DNA of 64,000 bases from Planctomycetota bacterium (lineage in GTDB: Bacteria; Planctomycetota; UBA1135; UBA2386): contig JADJWQ010000006.1 of NCBI GenBank assembly GCA_016716265.1, positions 186,001-250,000 on the forward strand, given 5' to 3'. Below are positions 43,963 to 54,371 of this stretch, in pieces. The position numbers and the translations under genes were made by a program. The notes below the pieces were generated by a model that was not told the DNA's origin, searched no databases, and saw only the letters and a list, made by a program, of their open reading frames with translations. Position 1 is the first letter of the stretch, and each line of letters begins with the position of its first letter.

Positions 43963-45606
43963 TCACATCATCAGACCGACGATCACCGCGCCGATCAGCG
44001 CGGCGGCGAGCGCGACCGACACGACCAGGACCAGCTGGCGGCGCGCGTGCGCGCGCTCGCAGCGGCGCCGCAACGATTCGAGCTGGCGGCGGGCAGTGCC
44101 GACCTCGTCGGCGGTCGCGTGCAGCGTCTCGAGCGTCGCGAACTCGGTTTCGGCACGCTCGAGCTGGCCGCTGTCGAAGGCGGACCGCAGCGCGCTCTGC
44201 GCGACCAGGATGCGCTGCCGCCGGGCCGCCTCGGCGCGGCGCAGCAGCGTGCGCAGCTTCTCCGATCGCGGGTCGAGCTGGCGCAGCGCGACCGCCTCCT
44301 CCCACACGCCCTCGATGCGGCCCTGCGCCAGCCCGCGGGCCAGCGCGCGCGCGCGCCGCCGGACGTCGCGCTGCCGCAGCAACGCCTGCTGGCGGCCGAT
44401 CCGCTCGCGCACCTCGGCGTCCGCGGGCAGCAGCCCGCTCAGCTCGCGCCAGAGCCGGATCGCCTCCTCGAGGTCGAGCTGACGATCGGCGACCTGCGCG
44501 CGCCGGCGCAGATCCTCGGCCCGCGCGCGCGTCGACGCCACCTCGTCCTGCACCGCTCGCGCGCCGCGGTGACCCGGTACCTCGGCGAGCGCGCGGAGGG
44601 CCTCGGCCTCGGCGTCGTCGAGCCGACCCTCGGCGAGCGCGCGCCGTGCGGCAGCGGCATGCCGATCGGCCGCCGACTCCGCGCCGGGCCGCGAACCCGC
44701 GGGTTGCGCTGCGACCACCTCCGGCGCGGGGATCCGCTCGATCGCCGCGAGCACCTCGTCGACGGTCTGGAAGCGGCGCCCGGGATCGAGCGCCACGCAG
44801 CGCGTGAGCACCGGTCGCCATGGCGGCGGGATCCGCTCCTCGCGCATCGCGAGGGGCGTCAGACCGGTCGCCGCGTAGTAGAGCGTCACGCCGAGCCCGT
44901 AGACGTCCGCGCGGGAGTCCGCGCTGCGGCCGTCGAGCAGCTCCGGCGCGGCGTAGTGCGCGGTGCCCATCGCGATGCGCGTCATGCCGACATCGGCCGC
45001 CGACGCCTCGCCGTTCGCCAATCCGAAGTCGGCGAGGCGGGGCTGGCCACGCTCGCTCAGCAGCACGTTCGAGGGCTTGACGTCGCGGTGGAGCACGCCG
45101 TGCGCGTGTGCGCGCGACAGCGCCGCCGCGAGACCGCGCCCGAGCTCTCGCAGCGCCGCGGGCTCGAGCGGTCCGAACCGGTCGATGCGCTCCTGCAGCG
45201 TGCCGCCGCGGCTCAGCGGCATCACGTACCACGGCCCCTCGGCATCGCGTCCCCAGTCGAGGATCGGCGCCAGGTTCTCGTGCTCGACCGCGGCGAGCGC
45301 CTTGAGCTCGCGCAGGAAGCGCTGCTCGATCTCCGGACTCGCGCAGTGCACGCGCTTCAACGCCTGCTCGGTCTGCGTGCGCCGGTTCCGCACGCGGTGC
45401 ACGACGCCGAGCGCGCCGCGCCCGAGCTCCTCGCACAGCTCGTAGCCGCGATCCGCGGCACCCGAGCCCTGCCACGCGGACGCCGCACCGCCGGCACCGG
45501 CGGGCACGTCGCCATCGGGCACCGCCGGCAGCAGCGTGCCGCACACGACACAGCGTGCCGCACGGCGCGGATTGACGTGACCACAGCCTGGAGCGGGACA
45601 GCGCAT
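43963..45606 (-). CDS. transmembrane Ser/Thr protein kinase (Hanks type) with N-terminal zinc ribbon
   Basis: This 547-residue kinase begins with a four-Cys zinc ribbon (Cys3, Cys8, Cys19, Cys22). The kinase domain (about 55-310) has a GRGALGVV glycine loop, catalytic Lys84 in ALKRV, Glu100, H173-R-D175 in LHRDVKPSN, D193-F-G, and an APE-like AAPELLDGR. A coiled helical region of about 220 residues (320-520, rich in Arg, Ala, Glu) follows and the protein ends in a single membrane helix (LVLVVSVALAAALIGAVIVGL). All catalytic residues are present. The kinase thus faces the cytoplasm with only a short outer tail. It is 19 bp downstream of a sulfatase gene on the same strand. Confidence 0.92.
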   Translation of the reverse strand: MRCPAPGCGHVNPRRAARCVVCGTLLPAVPDGDVPAGAGGAASAWQGSGAADRGYELCEELGRGALGVVHRVRNRRTQTEQALKRVHCASPEIEQRFLRELKALAAVEHENLAPILDWGRDAEGPWYVMPLSRGGTLQERIDRFGPLEPAALRELGRGLAAALSRAHAHGVLHRDVKPSNVLLSERGQPRLADFGLANGEASAADVGMTRIAMGTAHYAAPELLDGRSADSRADVYGLGVTLYYAATGLTPLAMREERIPPPWRPVLTRCVALDPGRRFQTVDEVLAAIERIPAPEVVAAQPAGSRPGAESAADRHAAAARRALAEGRLDDAEAEALRALAEVPGHRGARAVQDEVASTRARAEDLRRRAQVADRQLDLEEAIRLWRELSGLLPADAEVRERIGRQQALLRQRDVRRRARALARGLAQGRIEGVWEEAVALRQLDPRSEKLRTLLRRAEAARRQRILVAQSALRSAFDSGQLERAETEFATLETLHATADEVGTARRQLESLRRRCERAHARRQLVLVVSVALAAALIGAVIVGLMM

Positions 45607-45625
45607 GGCGGACGGTTCCCCGACC

Positions 45626-47107
45626 TCAGCGGCGGTGGTCGAAGGCCTCCATCGGGAAGTCCGGCTCGACGCTGCGGTCGGTCGCCATGATCGCGCGCAC
45701 CTGCGCGACGACGTCGGGGTGCTCGGCCGCGACGTCGCGCGTCTCACCGAGATCCGTGTCGAGGTCGTACAGCTCGATGCGGTCGCCACCGCGGTGGATG
45801 TTCACCATGACGCCCTTGTAGCGCCCGATCCGCACGGCCTTCTGGCCGCCGTACTCGTGGAACTCGAAGGTCAGGTGATCGTGCGCGCGCTGCTCCCCCG
45901 GCCGGCCGAGCAGCGTCGGCAGGAAGCTGATGCCGTCGCAGCCGTCCGGCACGCGCGCGCCGCTGAGCTCGGCGAGCGTCGGCATCACGTCCTGGAAGGC
46001 GCAGACGTGCCCGGTCACCGCCCCGGCCGCGACGCGCCCGGGCCAGCGCGCGATCATCGGCACGCGGATGCCGCCTTCGTAGACGCTGCCCTTGCGGCCG
46101 CGCAGCGGCCCGGCCGACGCGAAGAAGGTGGTGTCGACGCCGCCGACGTCGTGCGTCGGACCGTTGTCGGACGAGAACACGACCAGCGTGCCCGCCGCCA
46201 ACCCCAGCTCGTCGAGCAGGCCGACGATGCTACCGACGTGCTCGTCGAGGCTCGTGATCATCGCGGCGTAGCCCGCGTGCGGGCGCGGGTGCGGCACGTA
46301 GCCGCGGCCACCCAGGTACGGCTCGACGTCCCAGTCGCGCGGATAGCTGTCGACGAGCCGCGGTGGCGGCTGCATCGCGACGTGCGGCTCGATGAACGGC
46401 AGGTAGAGGAAGAACGGCCTGCCGTCCGCGGCGCGCGCCCGCAGGAAGCCCCGCGCGCGCGCCATCATCAGGTCGGGTGCGTACTCGGTGCCGTAGAAGC
46501 GCGCGTAGCCCTCCTCGGGCGACGCGATCCTGCCGTGGCCGGGGACGACCGGGTTGTCGAGCGGCACGCGCTCGCGGTTCAGCCAGAGGTGCTGTGGGTA
46601 GTAGGTGTGCGCCTCGCGCTGACAGTTGTAGCCGTAGAACAGGTCGAAGCCCTTGGCATTGGGATCTCCCGCCGAGCCGACCGGGCCCAGCCCCCACTTT
46701 CCCATCGCGCCATTCACGTAGCCGACCTCGTGCAGCATGGCCGGCACCGTCGGCACCTCGGCGGAGATCGGCAGCTGCCCCTCCGGCTTCACCTCCCGAT
46801 TGCCCCTGATCTCGGCGTGGCCGGAGTGCCGGCCGGTCATCAGCACACACCGCGAAGGGGCGCACACCGGCGCACCGCAATAGGCCTGCGTGAATCGCAA
46901 TCCCTCGGCTGCCAGCCGGTCGAGGTGCGGCGTGCGGATCTTCTGCTGGCCGTAGCAGCCGAGCTCACCGTAGCCGAGGTCGTCCGCCAGGATGAAGACG
47001 ACGTTCGGAGGCCTGGCCGCGTCCTGGCCCCGACACGGCGGAGCGCCGACGCCGTAGACGGCGACCACGGCGGCAGCGGCCCGGACGATCGACGGCGGCG
47101 TGCGCAT
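45626..47107 (-). CDS. sulfatase, formylglycine (Cys) type
   Basis: This 493-residue exported enzyme has a signal peptide and the type I sulfatase core: metal ligands D42-D43 in ILADDLGYGELGC, the canonical modification motif C82-A-P-S-R86, GKWGLG, VVFSSDNGPTHD and YEGGIRVPMIARWPG, with the C-terminal IELYDLDTDLGETRD strand. It should act on a sulfated organic substrate such as a polysaccharide. ATG at 47107 gives the usual length. It is transcribed into the kinase gene with only 19 bp between, so the two may share a transcript, and its neighbour upstream is glucokinase on the same strand. Formylglycine maturation must be supplied from elsewhere in the genome. Confidence 0.94.
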   Translation of the reverse strand: MRTPPSIVRAAAAVVAVYGVGAPPCRGQDAARPPNVVFILADDLGYGELGCYGQQKIRTPHLDRLAAEGLRFTQAYCGAPVCAPSRCVLMTGRHSGHAEIRGNREVKPEGQLPISAEVPTVPAMLHEVGYVNGAMGKWGLGPVGSAGDPNAKGFDLFYGYNCQREAHTYYPQHLWLNRERVPLDNPVVPGHGRIASPEEGYARFYGTEYAPDLMMARARGFLRARAADGRPFFLYLPFIEPHVAMQPPPRLVDSYPRDWDVEPYLGGRGYVPHPRPHAGYAAMITSLDEHVGSIVGLLDELGLAAGTLVVFSSDNGPTHDVGGVDTTFFASAGPLRGRKGSVYEGGIRVPMIARWPGRVAAGAVTGHVCAFQDVMPTLAELSGARVPDGCDGISFLPTLLGRPGEQRAHDHLTFEFHEYGGQKAVRIGRYKGVMVNIHRGGDRIELYDLDTDLGETRDVAAEHPDVVAQVRAIMATDRSVEPDFPMEAFDHRR

Positions 47108-47174
47108 GGGTGCGGATCATCGCGCCGGAGCGCGCGGGACGCGAGCGCCCGATCGGGCGGTCACGCAGCGGAAT

Positions 47175-48194
47175 TCACAGCCGCGCCGCCTGGGCCGCCG
47201 CGCCGAGCAACCCGGGCTGCGGATGCACGATCACCTGCAGCGGGATCGGTCGGAGCAGCTCCGCGAACCGCCCCTTCTGCTCGAACGCCTCACGGAGCCC
47301 GGTGCGCGGCAGCAGCTCGACCAGCCGCGGTGCGATACCGCCACCGATGAACACACCGCCGCGCGCCAGCACCGTCAGCGCCAGGTTGCCGGCGACCGCG
47401 CCGAGCAGTGCCGCGAACATCTCGACCGCCATCGCGCAGACCGGGTCGCTGCCGGCGAGCGCCCGCGCGGTCACCACCGCGGCCGGGTCGCCCGCGCCGG
47501 CGAACGCCTGCGCGGTACCGGGCGCGAGCTGCCGTCGCACGCAGTCCTCCTCGCACAGGAAGTCGAAGATCGCCGCCAGCCCGGGTCCCGACAGCACCCG
47601 CTCGATCGACACCCGACCGTGGCGCGCGGCGAGGAACCGCAGCAGCGATGCCTCGAGCGCGGTGCGCGGCGCGAAGTCGGCGTGCCCGCCCTCCGACGCG
47701 ATCACCGTGTAGCCGGTACCACCCTCCGGCCAGTACAGGAACCCGACGCCGAGCCCGGTGCCGGGACCGACCACCGCGATCGGCGCGCGCTCGCGCACGG
47801 CTGTCCCGCCGAGGGTCACGACGTCGCCGGGCCCCAGCTCCGGGACGGCGCTCGCCATCGCCACGAAGTCGTTGATCAGCGCGAAGCGCTCGATGCCCGT
47901 GCTGCGCGCGAGTGCGGCGGCATCGACCACCCATGGCAGGTTCGTGGCCCGGCACACGCCCGCCTCGATCGGCCCGGCGACGCCGACGCACGCCGACGCC
48001 GCGACCGGCACCGCCGGCGCGATGCCGAGCTCGGCCCGGACCAGCTCCTGGAATCTACCGAGCAGCTCGTCGAGACCACCCGCGGCGCTGGCGATGTCGC
48101 GGAACTGGTGGGCGAACAGCGGCTGCCGTGCCCCCGGTTCCCAGATCGCGAAGCGGGCGTTCGTTCCTCCGATGTCACCAGCGAGCACGCGCAT
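47175..48194 (-). CDS. glk: glucokinase (E. coli Glk type)
   Basis: This 339-residue cytoplasmic kinase phosphorylates glucose with ATP. The phosphate-binding opener GDIGGTNARFAIW, sugar-site segment LINDFVAMASAVP with conserved Asn-Asp, VGPGTGLGVGFL, SEGGHADFAPR and GGVFIGGGIAP follow in the Glk (PF02685) order. The ATG at 48194 yields MRVLAGDIGGT, the natural N-terminus, although no clear ribosome-binding site precedes it. It diverges from pckA with 219 bp between starts. Together they define opposite ends of sugar metabolism. Confidence 0.94.
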   Translation of the reverse strand: MRVLAGDIGGTNARFAIWEPGARQPLFAHQFRDIASAAGGLDELLGRFQELVRAELGIAPAVPVAASACVGVAGPIEAGVCRATNLPWVVDAAALARSTGIERFALINDFVAMASAVPELGPGDVVTLGGTAVRERAPIAVVGPGTGLGVGFLYWPEGGTGYTVIASEGGHADFAPRTALEASLLRFLAARHGRVSIERVLSGPGLAAIFDFLCEEDCVRRQLAPGTAQAFAGAGDPAAVVTARALAGSDPVCAMAVEMFAALLGAVAGNLALTVLARGGVFIGGGIAPRLVELLPRTGLREAFEQKGRFAELLRPIPLQVIVHPQPGLLGAAAQAARL

Positions 48195-48413
48195 GGCGCC
48201 GACGATCGCGGCACGGATCCGCTCCGCAAAGCGAAATTCGCACGGCGTCGATGCCGTCGTTCCGCACCCGGAAACCAGTGCGTGCGCTCCCCTCGCCGCC
48301 GGCGCGCACCTAAGATCCCGGTGCCCGGCGGTCGGCGCTCGGAACGGTCGCCTCCGCCCGCCCGCGGCCGGCGCGCACACCGAACCGTCACCGGCGGCCT
48401 GTCTCGAACAGCC

Positions 48414-49994
<1,581 letters not shown>

Positions 49995-49999
49995 TCCGT

Positions 50000-50023
50000 G
50001 CGGTCGCCGGCGGGCGCGACCGC
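50000..50023 (+). terminator. hairpin downstream of pckA
   Basis: gcggtcgc and gcgaccgc pair perfectly over 8 bp around an 8-base loop, 5 bp after the pckA stop and upstream of the phosphofructokinase gene. No T-tract; it may attenuate or partly end the pckA transcript. Confidence 0.42.
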
Positions 50024-50052
50024 CCGCGCCGGACGCGCACCCGTCTCCCGCG

Positions 50053-51372
50053 ATGACCCCGCCCCGCCCGACCGACGTCCGGCACCTCGGCCCAGCGACC
50101 CGCCGCTCGCCACTGTGCGAGCGCGTCCGCTGCTTCGTCGGCGACCAGGATCGGGTGCTGCTCGACGCCAATCCAGCAGAGCTCGCCCGCGAGGTCGCGG
50201 CCGGACGCGAGCCATTGTCCTTCGAGATCGCCGGGCCACGCGAGACGCTGTACTTCGATCCCGGCCACGTGACCGCAGGGATCGTCACCTGCGGCGGCCT
50301 GTGCCCGGGCCTCAACAACGTGGTCCGCGGCCTCGTGCTCGCACTGTGGCACCACTACGGGTGCCGCGACATCCTCGGCTTCCGCTACGGATACGAGGGC
50401 CTGTCGAGCCAGCGAGCTGCCGACCCGATCCGCCTGACCCCCGAGCTGGTGGAGCCGATCCACGAGCACGGCGGCACGATGCTCGGGACCTCGCGCGGCC
50501 CACAGGATCTCGACGACATGGTCGCGACGCTCGATCGCTTCGGCGTCGACCTGCTGTTCACGGTCGGCGGCGACGGCACGCTGCGCGGGGCCCTGGCGCT
50601 CTGCGAGAGGCTGCGGAACCATCCGCGGCCGGTCGCCGTGGTCGGCATCCCGAAGACGATCGACAACGACATCCAATGGGTGACGCGTTCGTTCGGCTTC
50701 ACGACCGCGGTCGCCCACTCCGACCTCGTCCTCACCGCCGCCCACGCCGAGGCGCGCGCCGCCCGCAACGGCGTCGGACTCGTGAAGCTGATGGGCCGCC
50801 ACTCGGGATTCATCGCCGCGCACGCCACGCTGGCGAGCGCCGACGTGAACTTCTGCCTGATCCCCGAGGTCGACGTCCCGATGGACGGGGAGGGCGGCTT
50901 CCTGCAGGCGCTCGAGACGCGGCTCGACGAGCGGCGCCACGCGCTGGTCGTCGTCGCCGAGGGCTTCGGGCAGCACGAGCTCGCCGGCCCGGGCGGCGTC
51001 GCTCACGACGCGTCGGGCAATCCCAAGCTCCAGGACTGCGGCGTCTGGCTGCGCGACCGGATCCGCGCCTACTTCCAGGCGCGCCGCAAGCACGTCGACG
51101 TCAAGTACATCGACCCCAGCTACGTGATCCGCAGCGTGCCTGCCGGCTCGCGCGACGCGGAGTTCTGCCTGGCGCTCGCGTATCACGCGGCCCACGCGGC
51201 CATGAGCGGCCGCACCGCGACGATGATCGGCCACTGGCACGAGCGCTACACGCACGTGCCCATGGAGATGGCCGTGGCCGGTCGCCGCCAGCTGCGAACG
51301 GACGACCCACTCTGGCAACGGGTGCTCGAGACCACCGGTCAGCGACTCGAGTCTCGGCCCGCAGCACCATGA
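50053..51372 (+). CDS. 6-phosphofructokinase, ATP-type by motif, with PPi-PFK-like second motif
   Basis: This 439-residue enzyme phosphorylates fructose 6-phosphate. The nucleotide motif is GGDGT (172-176), the ATP form, whereas pyrophosphate enzymes have GGDD. The catalytic motif is P200-K201-T-I-D204-N-D206 with Lys at the position that is Gly in E. coli PfkA. This combination is seen in the plant-like, long PFK group such as the spirochaete ATP enzyme. Other matches include TCGGLCPGLNNVVRGLV, MGRHSGFIAA and IPEVDVP. ATP as phosphodonor is therefore predicted but would need assay. It lies between pckA and fbaB on the same strand. Confidence 0.92.
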   Translation: MTPPRPTDVRHLGPATRRSPLCERVRCFVGDQDRVLLDANPAELAREVAAGREPLSFEIAGPRETLYFDPGHVTAGIVTCGGLCPGLNNVVRGLVLALWHHYGCRDILGFRYGYEGLSSQRAADPIRLTPELVEPIHEHGGTMLGTSRGPQDLDDMVATLDRFGVDLLFTVGGDGTLRGALALCERLRNHPRPVAVVGIPKTIDNDIQWVTRSFGFTTAVAHSDLVLTAAHAEARAARNGVGLVKLMGRHSGFIAAHATLASADVNFCLIPEVDVPMDGEGGFLQALETRLDERRHALVVVAEGFGQHELAGPGGVAHDASGNPKLQDCGVWLRDRIRAYFQARRKHVDVKYIDPSYVIRSVPAGSRDAEFCLALAYHAAHAAMSGRTATMIGHWHERYTHVPMEMAVAGRRQLRTDDPLWQRVLETTGQRLESRPAAP

Positions 51373-51445
51373 AGCTGCCGAGGGACCGCCCCGCCGCACC
51401 TCGGCGCGACCGAGACCCACCGACGCAACACCACAACCAGGAACC

Positions 51446-52501
51446 ATGACCAACATCCACGAACTGCTCGGCGCCGACGCCGACCTCCTGCTCGGCTACA
51501 CGGCCAAGGGCTTCGCGAAGGCCGATCTCCACCTGCCCGGCCCCGACTTCGTCGATCGGATCTTCGCCCAGACCGACCGGTCGCCACAGGTGATGCGGAA
51601 CTTCCAGTCGATCCTCGGCCACGGCCGGCTCGCGAACACCGGCTACGTCTCGATCCTGCCGGTCGACCAGGGCATCGAGCACACCGCGGGCGCCTCGTTC
51701 GCACCCAATCCGATCTACTTCGATCCAGCCAACATCGTCCAGCTCGCCATCGAGGGCGGCTGCAATGCAGTCGCGTCGACGCTGGGTGTGCTCGGTTCGG
51801 TCAGCCGCCGCTACGCCCACCGCATTCCGTTCCTGGTCAAGCTGAACCACAACGAGATGCTGACCTACCCGAACAAGTATCGGCAGGTCATGTTCGCGGC
51901 GGTCGAGCAGGCATTCGACCTGGGCGCGGTCGCGGTAGGAGCGACGATCTACTTCGGCTCCGAGGAGTCGATGGACGAGCTGCGCGAGGTCACCGAGGCA
52001 TTCCAGCAGGCCCACCAGCTCGGCATGGTCACCGTGCTGTGGTGCTACCTGCGGAACAACGCGTTCAAGGTCGACGGGGTCGACTACCATGTCGCTGCCG
52101 ATACGAGCGGCCAGGCCAATCATCTGGGCGCGACGATCGAGGCCGACATCATCAAGCAGAAGCTCCCGGAGACGAACGGTGGCTTCAATGCGATCCCGAA
52201 GTTCGGCAAGACGCACAAGAAGGTCTACTCGGAGCTGACGCCGGGCGACCACCCGATCGAGCTGTGCCGCTTCCAGCTCGCGTGCAACTACATGGGCCGC
52301 GTGCCGCTGATCAACTCCGGCGGCGCCTCCGGCGCCAACGACTTCGCCGAGGCGGCCAGGACCGCCGTGATCAACAAGCGCGCCGGAGGCATGGGCCTGA
52401 TCTCCGGCCGCAAGGCGTTCCAGCGTCCGATGGCCGACGGCGTGAAGCTGCTGAACACGATCCAGGACGTCTACCTGGACCCGAGCATCACCGTCGCGTG
52501 A
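51446..52501 (+). CDS. fbaB: class I fructose-bisphosphate aldolase (FbaB type)
   Basis: At 351 residues the protein is the same size as E. coli FbaB. It cleaves fructose 1,6-bisphosphate by a Schiff-base mechanism. Recognisable FbaB stretches include SILPVDQGIEHTAGASFAPNP, FLVKLNHNEMLTYPNKYRQ, GAVAVGATIYFGSEES, AADTSGQANHLGATI, and PLINSGGASG with GLISGRKAFQRP near the end. It follows the phosphofructokinase gene by 73 bp, so the two successive glycolytic steps are encoded together. Its stop overlaps the start of the next gene (GTGA). Confidence 0.96.
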   Translation: MTNIHELLGADADLLLGYTAKGFAKADLHLPGPDFVDRIFAQTDRSPQVMRNFQSILGHGRLANTGYVSILPVDQGIEHTAGASFAPNPIYFDPANIVQLAIEGGCNAVASTLGVLGSVSRRYAHRIPFLVKLNHNEMLTYPNKYRQVMFAAVEQAFDLGAVAVGATIYFGSEESMDELREVTEAFQQAHQLGMVTVLWCYLRNNAFKVDGVDYHVAADTSGQANHLGATIEADIIKQKLPETNGGFNAIPKFGKTHKKVYSELTPGDHPIELCRFQLACNYMGRVPLINSGGASGANDFAEAARTAVINKRAGGMGLISGRKAFQRPMADGVKLLNTIQDVYLDPSITVA

Positions 52502-53208
52502 CGTCGAAGTTCGCGCCCGCCGTGATCGTCGAGCTCGCCTGGCGGGATACCGCGCAGGTCGACGCCGTGCTGCTCGGCGAGGCGCGCGCCTGGCTGCGAG
52601 CCGACGAGAGCGCCCGCGTCGACCGGCTCGTTCGGGACGCCGACCGGCGCAACGCACTGGTCGGTCGCTGGCTGGTGCGGCGGCTCCTGGCGAGGGCCAC
52701 CGCGACAGCTCCGGCCGACTGGGCCCTCGCGCCCGGTCCGCACGGACGTCCCGAGCCGGCGCACCCGTCGATCGCGGTCCCGCCGTCGATCAACTTCTCG
52801 CACACGCGCACCGTCGTCGTGGCGGCGCTGTGCCGCGACGCCGCGGTCGGCATCGACGTCGAGCACCCGGCGCGGGTGGCGCCGGTCGAGCGGCTCGCCC
52901 GCTTCTTCTCGCCCGCCGAGGTCGCGTGGCTGACGGCCCTCGACGTGGCCGGACGCCAGCTCGGGTTCTGGCGACTGTGGACCCTGAAGGAGGCGTGGCT
53001 CAAGGCGCGCGGGAGCGGGATCACGGGAGCGCTGGACTCGACGACGATCGGCTTCGCGGATCCGGCACCGCCACGGCTGCTGGCAGCCCGTGACGACGAG
53101 CCCGCGGCGTGGCGGTTCGCGGAGGTCGACCTGGCACCCGGGTTCCTCACCGCCGTGGCGGTTCGCTGTGGCAGCCGCGAGCTCGCCGTCGAGCGCGGCG
53201 TCGCGTGA
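52498..53208 (+). CDS. 4'-phosphopantetheinyl transferase, Sfp type
   Basis: This 236-residue transferase loads phosphopantetheine from CoA onto carrier proteins. Magnesium and CoA motifs are present: INFSHTRTVVVAALC, GIDVEH with Asp120 and Glu122, and WTLKEAWLKARGSG with Lys164, Glu165 and Lys169. The start is a GTG whose G and TG overlap the aldolase stop as GTGA, the usual signature of translational coupling. Sfp-type enzymes typically serve polyketide, peptide or polyunsaturated fatty-acid synthases; none is in this window, so coupling to an aldolase is unexpected. Confidence 0.93.
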   Translation: MTSKFAPAVIVELAWRDTAQVDAVLLGEARAWLRADESARVDRLVRDADRRNALVGRWLVRRLLARATATAPADWALAPGPHGRPEPAHPSIAVPPSINFSHTRTVVVAALCRDAAVGIDVEHPARVAPVERLARFFSPAEVAWLTALDVAGRQLGFWRLWTLKEAWLKARGSGITGALDSTTIGFADPAPPRLLAARDDEPAAWRFAEVDLAPGFLTAVAVRCGSRELAVERGVA

Positions 53209-53309
53209 GTGCCCGGCCCTCCCGATCGCCGCGCCGCTCGGGCGGCCGACCCGCGGGATTCCGGTGGGAACGCTTCGGTGGGATCGGGCGTCCTGCCGAA
53301 ACATGCGGC

Positions 53310-54317
53310 ATGGAGTGCCGCGCCGATCCGCATGCACGTTCGGTGATCGCCGAGACCTGCCAGGGCCTCGAACCGCTGGTCGCTACGCTGACCTACCTGA
53401 TCGAACGGACCTGCACCGCCGGCGTGGAGCTGCGTGACGACCGCGCTGCGCTACTCCGCCTGCTGCCATCGATCGACCGGCTGCGGGACGCGCTCTCGGA
53501 GGCGGTCGAGACGCAGGAGTCGGACCCGTCGTTCGGGCTGGGCCTCCGCGACATCGTCCCGAAGGGCAAGCGGGAGGAGACGCGTCTCGAGGACATGTAT
53601 CGCCCGCACGTGAACGCGGAGGCGCTCGAGATCGCGTCGAGCTGGGCGGTGACCGGTGGTCCGCAGGCAGGGTCGGCGCACGCGCTGTTCGATGGACCGA
53701 TCGACGCCCCGCCGCCCGAGCCGCGCGAGACGCCGCGCACCGCGGACGATCTGCTCGCGGAGCTGCTCGCCGCCAAGGGACAGAAGCACACGATGTACGG
53801 CACGACCGCCTGCCTCGGCATCGGAACGGTGTTCCAGGTGCTCGCCCGCAGCAAACGCACCGGTCGCCTCGAGGTCCGCTGCCCGGACGAGACCCTGACC
53901 TTCGCACTCCTCGACGGCGATCTGGCGTTCACGGCGACCGACCGCATGCACCCTGGCCAGCGACTCGGCGAGATCCTGGTCGCTCAGGGGCACGTCACCC
54001 AGGAGCGCCTCGACGCGCTGCTGGCCAACCGCAGCGGGTCGACGGCTTCGGGCGCGCAGTTCCTCGGCGCACTGCTCGAGCAGCAGGACGCGATCGACCG
54101 CACCGCACTGACTGCCGCCCTGACCGAGCAGGCGCGCCTCCGCTTCGAGCGCGCCCAGAAGGAGCAGGTCGCCGCGTTCGCGTTCTACCCCGGCCCGAGC
54201 GCGGGCGACGACCGGCTGCGCATGCGCGTGCTCGAGCTGCTGCTCGAGAGCGTCCGCCAGCAGGATGACAAGCGCGCGCTCGAGTCGCAGGTGACCGACC
54301 CGTCGACGCGGAAATGA
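53310..54317 (+). CDS. DUF4388-domain protein
   Basis: This 335-residue soluble protein has an N-terminal helical part (1-90, leucine- and glutamate-rich), an acidic/Pro linker and then a DUF4388 domain from about 160 (ACLGIGTVFQVLARSKRTGRLEVRCPDETLTFALLDGDLAFTATDRMHPGQRLGEILVAQGHVT). The C-terminal portion (FLGALLEQQDAIDRTALTAALTEQARLRFERAQ) continues in the pattern of the GSPII_E N-like helical region that often follows this domain. DUF4388 is linked with response-regulator and gliding/motility signalling proteins. Function here is unknown. ATG at 53310 is the first sensible start after the PPTase stop. Confidence 0.8.
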   Translation: MECRADPHARSVIAETCQGLEPLVATLTYLIERTCTAGVELRDDRAALLRLLPSIDRLRDALSEAVETQESDPSFGLGLRDIVPKGKREETRLEDMYRPHVNAEALEIASSWAVTGGPQAGSAHALFDGPIDAPPPEPRETPRTADDLLAELLAAKGQKHTMYGTTACLGIGTVFQVLARSKRTGRLEVRCPDETLTFALLDGDLAFTATDRMHPGQRLGEILVAQGHVTQERLDALLANRSGSTASGAQFLGALLEQQDAIDRTALTAALTEQARLRFERAQKEQVAAFAFYPGPSAGDDRLRMRVLELLLESVRQQDDKRALESQVTDPSTRK

Positions 54318-54325
54318 CGCGGGGC

Positions 54326-54341
54326 ACCACGCGCGCGTGGT
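54326..54341. other. 16-bp perfect palindrome in a short intergenic gap
   Basis: accacgcgcgcgtggt is perfectly self-complementary, 8 bp after the DUF4388 stop and 30 bp before the next start. It could be an operator, a terminator stem or chance in CG-rich DNA. Confidence 0.4.
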
Positions 54342-54371
54342 CGCGGCGCGCGCGGGGTACAGTCGAGCCGC

